Below are positions 17,797 to 25,016 of a DNA stretch of 64,000 nucleotides, in pieces. Source of the stretch: Pyxidicoccus parkwaysis (lineage in GTDB: Bacteria; Myxococcota; Myxococcia; Myxococcales; Myxococcaceae); assembly GCF_017301735.1 (NCBI RefSeq), contig NZ_CP071090.1, positions 10,034,001 through 10,098,000 of the forward strand, written 5' to 3'. The position numbers and the translations under genes are program-made. Under the pieces are notes generated by a model that was given only the letters and a program-made list of their open reading frames with translations, did no database searches and was not told the DNA's origin. Position 1 is the first letter of the stretch; each line of letters starts with the position of its first letter.

Positions 17797-18549
17797 TCAG
17801 CCGCGCTTCGTCATGTCGAAGAGGGCGCGCGCCTGTGGCCCGAGGAAGCCGTCGAAGTCCGGCGTGCGCTGCGCAATCTCGAAGTAGGCGTAGGGCCACG
17901 CGCGCGTGCCGCCACCGCGCAGCGTCACCGGCAGCGGCGCGGCATGGGTGGCCGTCTGCCGCAGCGACGTGCCGGGGGCGCCCTCGATGTCCGCCTTCAT
18001 GGGCACGCCCGCCTCGCGCATGCGCCGCTGCCACGCCTCCACGTCATCCACCGAGCCGGTGAAGTGGTTCACCTTGCGCCCGAAGGCGAGCAGCCACGCG
18101 CCGTACTGCGACTCCTTCTCCAACTCCAGCAGCGCGGCCTCGTCCGGCGGGGGCGGCGAGGTGAACCACGCGGCGAGCGCGTCCACGTCGTCGGGAGCGG
18201 GAGGGTCCTCCGGCAGCGCGGCGAGCAGCTCGCGGGCGCGCGGGGACAACTCCTCCTGCTTCAGCTCGGAGATGAAGACGCGCGGCAGACCGGCGGGATG
18301 GGACATGTAGATGGCGGACAGGTGCGCGTCCGGGAAGGTGTACGCGCCCGCGGCCTTCCAGCCGAGCCGCTCGAAGGGCTTCGCGAAGAGGGAGATGCCG
18401 CCACCGGGCCGCGCGAGCGAGCGCAGCGCGACATGGTCATTGCGGAAGCTCCCCCCGGACAACTGCACGAAGGTGCGCGCGTAGGGCACCTCCGAGGCGT
18501 AGCGCTCCCAGAGCAAATCCAGCAGGCGGGTGGCATGGGCAGTCGTCAT
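17797..18549 (-). CDS. DUF1338-family enzyme (2-oxoadipate dioxygenase/decarboxylase fold)
   Basis: A 250-residue protein of the DUF1338 family. Larger members (HglS/YdcJ type) are Fe(II)-dependent 2-oxoadipate dioxygenase/decarboxylases of the VOC fold that make D-2-hydroxyglutarate in lysine catabolism. Conserved positions seen: FRNDHVALRSL (H39 and R43, metal and substrate binding), VNHFTGSVDD (second His) and YAYFEIAQR (metal-binding Glu). It is shorter than HglS (about 460 residues) and so belongs to the short subfamily; the exact substrate is uncertain. The ATG at 18549 starts directly at the conserved N terminus. It is divergent from the SDR at 18677, sharing a 127-bp spacer. Confidence 0.78.
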   Translation of the reverse strand: MTTAHATRLLDLLWERYASEVPYARTFVQLSGGSFRNDHVALRSLARPGGGISLFAKPFERLGWKAAGAYTFPDAHLSAIYMSHPAGLPRVFISELKQEELSPRARELLAALPEDPPAPDDVDALAAWFTSPPPPDEAALLELEKESQYGAWLLAFGRKVNHFTGSVDDVEAWQRRMREAGVPMKADIEGAPGTSLRQTATHAAPLPVTLRGGGTRAWPYAYFEIAQRTPDFDGFLGPQARALFDMTKRG

Positions 18550-18676
18550 GGCGCGGCAATGTAGCGCCCCGTCCGTCCCGGAGCGCGCCCCGGTGCGCGG
18601 CGCGGCGTTGGCCGGGCGACGGCGCCGCCCCACGTCGCATGGCCGAGCAGCGGCGGGCGCGTTAACCGGGACGGCC

Positions 18677-19405
18677 ATGAGCGAGACGAAGAGTCCGAAG
18701 AAGAAGGTGGCGGCCATCGTTGGAGCGGGCCCGGGGCTGGGCACCGCGCTGGCCTGGCGCTTTGCCCGCGAGAGCTACACGGTGGGCGTCTTCGCCCGGA
18801 GCGGGGAGACGCTGCGCCAGGTGCAGCGCGACGTGCAGGACGCCGGAGGCCACGCCGGCGCCTACCCCATGGACGCCACGGACGAGGCCGCGGTGCGCGC
18901 GTCCTTCGCCCGGCTGCGCGCGGAGCACGGCGCCCCCGACGTCTGCGTCTACAACGCCGGCATCTTCAAGATGGCGGGCTTCCTGGAGACGTCCCCCGAG
19001 GACTTCGAGGCGGCGTGGCGCATCAACTGCCTGGGCGCCATGCTGTGCGCGCGCGAGGTGCTGCCCGCCATGCTGGAGGAACAGCGCGGCACGCTGCTCT
19101 TCACCGGCGCCACCGCGTCGCTGCGCGGCGGCCCGCGCTCGGCGGCGTTCGCCTCGGGGAAGTTCGGCCTGAGGGCGCTGGCGCAGTCGCTGGCCCGCGA
19201 GTTCGGCCCGCGCGGCATCCACGTGGCCCACGTCGTCATCGACGGCATCATCGACACCCGCCGCGCCCAGGCCCGGGGAGGCCCGAGGCCCCCGCACCAG
19301 CTCGCGCCGGATGCCATTGCCGAGACGTACTGGCAGCTGCACCGGCAGGACCCGTCCGCGTGGACGCAGGAGCTGGACCTGAGGCCCTCGCCCGAGAAGT
19401 TCTAG
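18677..19405 (+). CDS. Short-chain dehydrogenase/reductase-like protein lacking the catalytic Tyr
   Basis: A 242-residue SDR-fold protein. The NAD(P)-binding loop is GAGPGLGTALA (variant of TGxxxGxG), and NAG appears as VYNAGIFKM. The active-site Ser lies in TGATAS, but the YxxxK motif reads FASGK, with Phe where Tyr normally donates the proton. Myxobacterial and pseudomonad relatives with the same FA(S/A)xKF pattern are known to me as a subfamily, so this is probably not a sequencing error. Activity as a classical oxidoreductase is doubtful. The ATG at 18677 is the first start before the Rossmann motif. It is divergent from the DUF1338 gene. Confidence 0.85.
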   Translation: MSETKSPKKKVAAIVGAGPGLGTALAWRFARESYTVGVFARSGETLRQVQRDVQDAGGHAGAYPMDATDEAAVRASFARLRAEHGAPDVCVYNAGIFKMAGFLETSPEDFEAAWRINCLGAMLCAREVLPAMLEEQRGTLLFTGATASLRGGPRSAAFASGKFGLRALAQSLAREFGPRGIHVAHVVIDGIIDTRRAQARGGPRPPHQLAPDAIAETYWQLHRQDPSAWTQELDLRPSPEKF

Positions 19406-19902
19406 CCGGCGTGTGGGGAGAAAAAAGAGGCGGCGGCGCGCGGGTCCAGGTCCTTGGAGGGGACTTCACTGATGGAAACGCGCGCCGCCGTGCAGCGCGG
19501 AGGCTGCTGGAGACTCGCCTTGGAGTTTCGAGTCTCCACACCGATGGTATGCATTGACTTCCGTCCCGCCACCACTCCCCGTCGCCCGAAAGCCGGCGCG
19601 GAAATAGGGCCTACCGCCCCAAAAAGCCAGGGTGAGGCAAGTGCCTTCATCAACAGCGCATTGCGCCATCCTGAAGAACAGCTAATTGACGCTCCCGTTA
19701 CCGTAAGTTTACGCCATGGATGCGTTCGAGGCCCGGGTGAGGCCCTCGAAACTCCCGGGCATTGAGAGGATGTAAGACGAGAGTGGGAACGAGCCCCCAG
19801 GCCCGCCCCACTCCCTGACAGCGCGCACTCCCACACCGGAGCCCGCGCTGGTGCGAGTGGAACGGCGCTTCCAGCGAATCTTCCCGGCGCCGCGCGCGCG
19901 AG
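19406..19902. other. Gene-free stretch with hairpins and promoter-like sequence
   Basis: 497 bp between convergent genes with visibly lower GC than the surroundings. I see no convincing protein. It holds a GC-rich inverted pair (GGCGGCGCGCG near 19432 / CGCGCGCCGCC at 19479-19489), a perfect 10-bp hairpin (19508-19538), a TTGACG at 19685-19690 followed by a CGTAA-GT-TTACG dyad (19702-19713), and short ORFs on both strands without ribosome-binding sites. A small RNA or decayed gene is possible. Confidence 0.4.
19508..19538. terminator. Hairpin in the gene-free stretch
   Basis: Perfect stem TGGAGACTCG/CGAGTCTCCA with an 11-base loop, about 100 bp after the SDR stop codon. It could end SDR transcription or be part of an RNA; no T-run follows. 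Confidence 0.35.
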
Positions 19903-20424
19903 TCAGTGCAGGTGCTCGGGGAGCATGGGCAGGCCGTGGAAGAAGCGGCGGCCGCTCTCGAAGCGGCGGTGGAAGCAGATGCGGTCCTCCAGGTAGAGGC
20001 GGGCCATGTCCTCCTCGCCGTAGGCGCGGAAGAAGGTGGCGCGCGCCACGTCGCAGGCCACCTCGTACTCCACGCAGAGGGCCTCCCAGTCCTCGGGCAG
20101 TTCCTCGTCGTCGCGCCACACGCCGTCGCCCACGCCGTACTCGCGCTCCATCAAGTCCAGCTCGCGCGCGAGCCGGCGTACGCGCGGGTCCTCGGCGATG
20201 GCCTCGTCCGCCATGGCGGTGAGGATGTGGGCCACGAGGAAGAAGCCCGCGTCTGGCGGCACCACGCCCTCCTCGCGCGCGGCGCGGAAGGCCACGAGGA
20301 GCTGCGCGTCCATGGCGTCGTCGCCCAGCTCCATCAACTGCGTGGCCAGCCCACGCCACCGCGCCTCCGTCTCCCGCGCCTCCTGGAGGGCCAGCGTCAG
20401 CTCCTCGTCTCGCGTCTTCTTCAT
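19903..20424 (-). CDS. Hypothetical acidic protein
   Basis: A 173-residue acidic, mainly helical protein that I do not recognise. It has no signal peptide, no membrane segment and no catalytic motif. The N-terminal part is rich in charged residues (KKTRDEELTLALQEARETEA), and the C-terminal part is aromatic and His-rich (RICFHRRFESGRRFFHGL). The coding frame is supported by third-position GC and by AGGAG 7 bases before the ATG at 20424. It is divergent from the GNAT gene at 20590. Probably a lineage-specific myxobacterial protein; function unknown. Confidence 0.68.
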   Translation of the reverse strand: MKKTRDEELTLALQEARETEARWRGLATQLMELGDDAMDAQLLVAFRAAREEGVVPPDAGFFLVAHILTAMADEAIAEDPRVRRLARELDLMEREYGVGDGVWRDDEELPEDWEALCVEYEVACDVARATFFRAYGEEDMARLYLEDRICFHRRFESGRRFFHGLPMLPEHLH

Positions 20425-20589
20425 GGCGTGCTCCTGAATGAAAAGTCCTCCCAGGCTCCCATCCGGGTCTGACGTCTGAGCCGTGAATCCGGAGAGCTCC
20501 GGGCTGACGGAGGAAGACCTCCGCCGTTGGCTGGAGAACGCGGCGCCCGTAGGACGTGGGGTGGTGGACGCGGACTTGCCCGCGAGTCC

Positions 20590-21096
20590 ATGCTCCCCGG
20601 CACCGTGCCCGTCACCCTGCGTCCCGTGTCCGCCTCGGACGAGGCCTTCCTGTTCACCCTGTACGCGAGCACGCGCGAGGCCGAGGTGGCCATGTGGGGC
20701 CTGCCGCCCGCGCAGCGCGACGCGTTCCTGCGCATGCAGTGGATGGCGCAGGGGCGGGACTGGGCCACGCGGTACGCCGGGGCGGACCACCGGGTGGTGC
20801 TGGTGGAGGACACGCCCGCCGGGAGGCTGCTGGTGGCGCGCGGCGAGACGGAGTGGCGCCTCGTGGACATCTCGCTGTTGCCGGCGCACCAGCGCACGGG
20901 CGTGGGGACGCGGCTCCTGCGCGAGCTCCTGGACGAGGCCGCGAAGGCCCACGTCCCGCTGCGGCTGCGCGTGCTGCACGGCAACCCGGCGCGCGCGCTG
21001 TACGAGCGGCTCGGCTTCCGTCTGGAGCCGGTACAGGGAGCGGACGGCGACCCGTACCTGGCCATGGAGTGGCTGCCGGGGCCGCGCGGGGGCTGA
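20590..21096 (+). CDS. GNAT N-acetyltransferase
   Basis: A 168-residue single-domain GNAT. It starts with VTLRPVSASDEAFLFTLYAS and has the acetyl-CoA pyrophosphate-binding loop LPAHQRTGVGTRLL (motif A, Q/RxxGxG/A). The C-terminal NPARALYERLGFRLEPVQG is typical of the family. The substrate cannot be inferred. The ATG at 20590 begins at the conserved strand; a TTG at 20527 would add 21 residues of poor quality. A perfect hairpin terminator lies 54 bp downstream. Confidence 0.87.
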   Translation: MLPGTVPVTLRPVSASDEAFLFTLYASTREAEVAMWGLPPAQRDAFLRMQWMAQGRDWATRYAGADHRVVLVEDTPAGRLLVARGETEWRLVDISLLPAHQRTGVGTRLLRELLDEAAKAHVPLRLRVLHGNPARALYERLGFRLEPVQGADGDPYLAMEWLPGPRGG

Positions 21097-21150
21097 GAGG
21101 CTCCCCGGGCCCGGGCTTCACGTAGACACGGCATGCCCCGAAACACGAAC

Positions 21151-21177
21151 GGCCCGCGAGCCGATTGCTCGCGGGCC
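21151..21177. terminator. Bidirectional hairpin terminator
   Basis: Perfect 11-bp stem GGCCCGCGAGC/GCTCGCGGGCC with loop CGATT, midway between the convergent GNAT gene and the collagen-like gene. It probably serves both. Confidence 0.7.
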
Positions 21178-21210
21178 GCCATGTGCCGTCGGGGGACGGA
21201 CGAGGGGGCG

Positions 21211-23829
21211 CTAGAGGAAGAGGTTCTCCGGCGTCGGCGTCACCGTGGTGATGGCGTAGCCCGCGGTACCGGCCGTGGCCGCGGTGAAGGCCTGGCCCGC
21301 GACGGGGTTGCCGTTGCCGCCGTTGCCGCCGTTGCCGCCGGTGGCGCCGCCGCCGCTGCCGGGCTGGTTGGTGCTCGTGGAGGAGGCGTCAGTGCCCGCG
21401 GCGCCGCCACTCACGAGGAGCTGGGAACCGGGGGCATTGATGGTGCCCGCCGAGATGAGGTGGATGATGCCGCCACCACCACCGCCGCCACCACCGGCGC
21501 CCGCCGCGCCACCATTGCCATTCACGCCAGGGCCACCCGTGCCGCCCACGGCCCGCAGGAAGCCCGTCACCGTGATGTTGCCCTGGGCGCCGATGACGAT
21601 GATGCCGCCACCGCCGCCACCCGGACCGGGGATGTCCGTGGCGCCACCCGGGTTGATGCCGCTGTTGCCGTTGGCATTGATGGCGCCACCCGCCGCGATG
21701 GACACAGTGCCGCGCGCCACGATGACCAGCGAGCCACCACCCTCGCCGCCCGTGACGGCCCCCAGCGAGACGTTGCGGTCACCCGCGCCGCCCGCCAGCG
21801 GGCCCGGACGCCGCACCTGGGACGCCTGGAGCATGCCCAGTCCGATACCACCGTGAATCGAGCCAGAGGCCGCCAGGGACACGCCGGGGCTCGCGGAGCC
21901 GTTGCCGGAGTCCTGCGTGCCCGGCGCCACGATGATGGTGCCCGTGCCCGTCACCGAGACGTTGCCGGTGGCGCGCAGCACCGTGCCGCTGGGGACGATG
22001 AGGGTGCCGCTGATGGTGATGTCGGTGAACTGCAGGTGATGCCGGCCGGCCAGGGTGTTGAAGCCCGACACGGTGGTCAGGTCCACGGTGTTGCTGAAGG
22101 GGACGTTGAACGAGCCCCCCGAGCCGTCACCATAGATGCCGAGCGAGCCCGAGGGCCCCTGCGGACCCGTAGCGCCCGTGGCACCGGTGGCGCCCGTGGC
22201 ACCGGTGGCACCCGCCGGACCGGTGGCACCCGCCGGCCCCTGGATGCCCTGCGGACCCTGGGCGCCGTTGCACACGTAGCGCGTCATCGCGGCGTTCACC
22301 TCGCCCGCGTCCAGCACGCCGTTGCTGTTCTGGTCCGTGCCGACCTGGAGCCGCACGCCGCCCGTGGCGCAGTTGGCGCCCGCGGGCTCGTTGGCGGTGG
22401 CCGTCACCGAGTTGAGACCGGCCGCGCCCTGCGGACCGGTGTCACCCTTCACGCCCTGCGGACCCTGAGGACCCTGGGGGCCGTTGCACACGAAGCGCGT
22501 CAGCGCCGCATTGATTTCACCCGAGTCCAGCAGGCCGTTGCTGTTGGCGTCCGTGCCGAACTGGAGCATCACGCCGCCCGTGGCGCAGTTGGCGCCCGCG
22601 GGCTCCGCGGTGGTCGCCGCCACCGAGTTGAGGCCGGCGTTGCCCTGGGGACCCTGCTGGCCCTGCGGCCCCTGCTGGCCCTGGGGACCCTGCGCGCCCG
22701 TGGCACCCGTCGCACCCGTGGCGCCCGTGTCACCCTTCGGGCCCTGCGGACCCTGGGGGCCGACGTTGCCCTGGGGCCCCTGGGCACCCGTCGCACCGGT
22801 AGCACCCGTGGCGCCCGTGTCACCCTTGTCGCCCTTGTCGCCCTTCACACCCTGGACGCCCTGGGGACCCTGGGGGCCGTTGCACACGAAGCGCGTCAGC
22901 GCCGCGTTGATCTCCCCCGCGTCCAGCACGCCGTTGCGGTTGGCGTCGATGCCCGTCTCCAGCTTCACGCCGGCGGTGGGGCAGTTGGCCCCCGCCAGCT
23001 CCGCGCTCGTGAGCACCAGCGCGCTCAGGCCGACGTTGCCCTGATTGCCCTGGTCGCCCTGGTCACCCTTGTCGCCCTTCACACCCTGGATGCCCTGCGG
23101 GCCCTGGGGACCGGTGGCGCCGACATCGCCCTTGTCACCCTTGGCACCCTGGGGACCGGTGGCGCCCTGGGGACCGGTAGCGCCCTGCGGACCGGTGGCG
23201 CCCTGGGGACCGGTGGCGCCGGTAGCACCGACATCGCCCTTGTCGCCCTTATCGCCCTTGTCGCCCTGGATGCCCTGCGGACCCACGGGGCCCGTGTCGC
23301 CACGCAGGCCCTGCGGGCCCTGAATGCCCTGCGGACCCTGCACGCCCTGCGGGCCCTGCGCGCCGTTGCACACATAGCGCGTCAGGTTCGGGTCCACCTC
23401 CGCGGTGTCCAGCTGGCCGTTGCTGTCGGCGTCCACACCCGCCTCGAACAGCACGCCGCCGGTGGCGCAGTTGGCGCCCGCCGCTTCCGGCGTGGTGCGC
23501 ACCAGCGCGCTCAGGCCGGTGTCACCCTTGGGGCCGTTGGCGGGACCCTGGGGGCCCTGCGGGCCCTGGGGACCCTGCGGACCGATAGCGCCCGTGTCAC
23601 CCTTGTCGCCCTTCTCACCAGCAGCACCCTGTGCGCCGGCAGCGCCAGCGGGGCCCTGGTCACCCTGCGGGCCACGCGGGCCGACAGGACCTGCCGGCCC
23701 CTGTGGGCCTTGCGGGCCCTGCGGTCCCTGATTTCCCTCGTCACATCCCGAGAGCACCAGCAACGCCGCCAGCGGTAGTGCCTTCAAGAAAGTCCAATGC
23801 GCCGGCCGTCGCCAATTCACTTGAGCCAT
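21211..23829 (-). CDS. Collagen-like surface lipoprotein with four EF-hand-like Cys modules
   Basis: An 872-residue predicted lipoprotein (lipobox VLSGC, Cys29). Residues 33-560 are Gly-X-Y collagen repeats (GPQ, GDK, GAT types) interrupted by four near-identical modules of about 51 residues at 106-156, 267-318, 399-450 and 471-522. Each module has GAN-C, a DxDxNGxLDxxE loop resembling a calcium-binding EF-hand or dockerin loop, and ends (Y/F)VCNG, so one disulfide per module is likely. The C-terminal 300 residues are Gly-rich with beta-helix-like strands ([19 protein letters not shown]) and runs of glycine. The start at 23829 follows GAGGAG. It is probably an extended trimeric fibre on the outer membrane. 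Divergent from the tail-collar gene at 24247. Confidence 0.88.
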   Translation of the reverse strand: MAQVNWRRPAHWTFLKALPLAALLVLSGCDEGNQGPQGPQGPQGPAGPVGPRGPQGDQGPAGAAGAQGAAGEKGDKGDTGAIGPQGPQGPQGPQGPANGPKGDTGLSALVRTTPEAAGANCATGGVLFEAGVDADSNGQLDTAEVDPNLTRYVCNGAQGPQGVQGPQGIQGPQGLRGDTGPVGPQGIQGDKGDKGDKGDVGATGATGPQGATGPQGATGPQGATGPQGAKGDKGDVGATGPQGPQGIQGVKGDKGDQGDQGNQGNVGLSALVLTSAELAGANCPTAGVKLETGIDANRNGVLDAGEINAALTRFVCNGPQGPQGVQGVKGDKGDKGDTGATGATGATGAQGPQGNVGPQGPQGPKGDTGATGATGATGAQGPQGQQGPQGQQGPQGNAGLNSVAATTAEPAGANCATGGVMLQFGTDANSNGLLDSGEINAALTRFVCNGPQGPQGPQGVKGDTGPQGAAGLNSVTATANEPAGANCATGGVRLQVGTDQNSNGVLDAGEVNAAMTRYVCNGAQGPQGIQGPAGATGPAGATGATGATGATGATGPQGPSGSLGIYGDGSGGSFNVPFSNTVDLTTVSGFNTLAGRHHLQFTDITISGTLIVPSGTVLRATGNVSVTGTGTIIVAPGTQDSGNGSASPGVSLAASGSIHGGIGLGMLQASQVRRPGPLAGGAGDRNVSLGAVTGGEGGGSLVIVARGTVSIAAGGAINANGNSGINPGGATDIPGPGGGGGGIIVIGAQGNITVTGFLRAVGGTGGPGVNGNGGAAGAGGGGGGGGGIIHLISAGTINAPGSQLLVSGGAAGTDASSTSTNQPGSGGGATGGNGGNGGNGNPVAGQAFTAATAGTAGYAITTVTPTPENLFL
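22144..23733 (-). repeat. Collagen Gly-X-Y coding repeats with four long modules
   Basis: The coding repeat inside the collagen-like gene. Units of 9 bp (mostly GGACCGGTG or GGTGACAAG variants read on the minus strand) alternate with four copies of a module of about 155 bp. Such arrays change length readily by slippage, so copy number probably differs between strains. Confidence 0.85.
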
Positions 23830-23881
23830 CTGCGGGTTTCTCCTCGTCACGTCCTGGGGACTCAGTGCCGTGGGGCCTATC

Positions 23882-23897
23882 AGCAAGCCCCAAGCCA
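23882..23897 (-). promoter_or_regulatory. Sigma-54-like promoter of the collagen-like gene
   Basis: Read on the minus strand: TGGCTTGGGGCTTGCT, which keeps GG and GC exactly 10 bases apart and TTGCT at the -12 element (consensus TGGCACrnnnnTTGCw). The leader to the ATG at 23829 would be about 40 bases. Single-site match only. Confidence 0.35.
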
Positions 23898-24184
23898 GAT
23901 CGCGGCGAGGGGGAGGCCGCGCGCCTGCTTCAGCAATGACGGGGCGATTGTGTATCGGATTGCTTCCACAAAGCCATCCCCCCCTCGCGCGTCCTCTGGG
24001 AACGCGGGTGCGTGCCGGCCCAACGCGTCGGCGACGTGTCGGGTCGCATCCAACCCACCGTCCTGAAGGAACGCAGCCGCGTCACCGTGGAACGCAACGA
24101 CACGGCGCGGCGCATGGGCTCGCTACAGAGGAGGACACGCCCGCGCGCCACCGCACACGCGGCTCCAACGTGTGGCCGCTTCTT

Positions 24185-24197
24185 TGCTCAGTGAGCA
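24185..24197. promoter_or_regulatory. Perfect dyad upstream of the tail-collar gene
   Basis: TGCTCA-G-TGAGCA, 50 bp before the GTG start. A dyad of this size and place suits a dimeric regulator; no regulator is encoded nearby. Confidence 0.35.
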
Positions 24198-24246
24198 GTC
24201 GCCGTGCTCTGTTCTTGAAACACTCCTCAACCCAAGGAAGGCGTAC

Positions 24247-24780
24247 GTGTCTGATCCATTCATCGGTGAAATCCGGATGTTCGCGGGAAACTTTCCTCCG
24301 CGCGGCTGGCAGTTCTGCCAGGGGCAGATCCTCTCCATCGCGCAGAACACGGCGCTCTTCTCCATCCTCGGCACGACTTACGGCGGCAATGGTCAGACGA
24401 CGTTCGCGCTGCCGGACCTGCGCGGCCGCTACCCGATGCAGCAGGGTCAGGGTCCGGGGCTCACCCCTCGCACGCTGGGCGAGCAGGGTGGCAGTGAGAC
24501 GGTGACGCTGATTTCGAACCAGATGCCGGCGCACACCCACTCGCTGACGGCGAGCAACTCCGCGGCGGACCAGCCCATCCCCGAGGGCAACGTTCTCGCG
24601 ACGCGCATCGAGTCCGGCGTCCCGATGAACTCCTACACCACGCCGAACAACATCAACACGACGATGGCGCCGAACTCCATCGGCGTCGCGGGCGGCAGCC
24701 AGCCTCACAACAACATGTCGCCCTTCCTCGCGCTCAACTTCATCATCGCGCTGGAAGGCATCTACCCCTCGCGCAACTGA
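24247..24780 (+). CDS. Phage tail-collar-domain protein (microcystin-dependent-protein family)
   Basis: A 177-residue protein of the tail-collar family, which provides trimeric receptor-tip-like folds in phage short tail fibres and also occurs as stand-alone bacterial proteins (MdpB-like). Typical features: SDPFIGEIRMFAGNFPPRGW at the N terminus, CQGQILSIAQNTALFSILGT, YGGNGQTTFALPDLRGR, then MPAHTHSLTAS and the C-terminal NNMSPFLALNFIIALEGIYP. The GTG at 24247 follows AAGGAAGG and starts exactly at the conserved N terminus. No phage genes are nearby. Only the collagen-like gene, also fibre-like, is adjacent and divergent. A strong terminator follows. Its role is unknown; export by a contractile apparatus elsewhere is possible. 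Confidence 0.9.
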   Translation: MSDPFIGEIRMFAGNFPPRGWQFCQGQILSIAQNTALFSILGTTYGGNGQTTFALPDLRGRYPMQQGQGPGLTPRTLGEQGGSETVTLISNQMPAHTHSLTASNSAADQPIPEGNVLATRIESGVPMNSYTTPNNINTTMAPNSIGVAGGSQPHNNMSPFLALNFIIALEGIYPSRN

Positions 24781-24818
24781 CGCGCGAGCGAGCTTCACTG
24801 AAACACGTTTGAAACACG

Positions 24819-24852
24819 GCGCCCCGCTCTCCTTCCACGGTGAGCGGGGCGC
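24819..24852 (+). terminator. Intrinsic terminator of the tail-collar gene
   Basis: Perfect 11-bp stem GCGCCCCGCTC/GAGCGGGGCGC with a 12-base loop, followed by TGTCTTTC. It lies 38 bp after the stop codon. Confidence 0.72.
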
Positions 24853-24862
24853 TGTCTTTCGG

Positions 24863-25016
24863 GGCAGCGGCACGGGCTGATACAGCTCCACCGTGCCGCT
24901 CCGCCGCATGGCTCTGTTGCCAGGGCAGCGGCACGAGTGGATTCACCACCGTGCCGCCGTACCTCCTGGCGCCGTCGCTACGGCAGCGGCACGAGCCGGT
25001 CCACCGCCGCGGTGCC
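24863..25016. repeat. Three copies of a GGCAGCGGCACG palindromic repeat
   Basis: Copies begin at 24863, 24924 and 24982 (spacing 61 and 58 bp). Each opens with GGCAGCGGCACG and, 15-20 bases later, has a partly complementary CGTGCCGC or GGTGCCG, so each can form a hairpin. The third copy is the last codons of the subtilase gene (encoding VDRLVPLP), and the other two lie just past its stop, so the end of the gene looks duplicated. The same core recurs at 62119-62275. Confidence 0.6.

Larger units (their letters stand above)
23830..24246. other. Divergent control region of the collagen-like and tail-collar genes
   Basis: 417 bp without a believable gene. On the minus strand it has a sigma-54-like promoter (23882-23897) and GAGGAG before the collagen-like start. 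On the plus side it has a perfect 13-bp dyad, TGCTCAGTGAGCA (24185-24197), and AAGGAAGG before the tail-collar GTG. Base composition is mixed; small ORFs here have no ribosome-binding sites. Confidence 0.5.

Noticed and set aside
19454-19765. 103-residue plus-strand ORF in the gene-free stretch
   Set aside because: No domain, no convincing codon pattern; an overlapping ORF on the other strand is equally good.
22144-23733. Regular short repeats resembling a CRISPR array
   Set aside because: They are in-frame Gly-X-Y codons with no unique spacers and no cas genes.
21133-23778. 881-residue ORF antisense to the collagen-like gene
   Set aside because: Low-complexity shadow of Gly-X-Y codons read backwards; no ribosome-binding site or domain.
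24247-24780. Prophage called from the tail-collar protein
   Set aside because: No capsid, terminase, integrase or other tail gene nearby; stand-alone bacterial members of this family are common.
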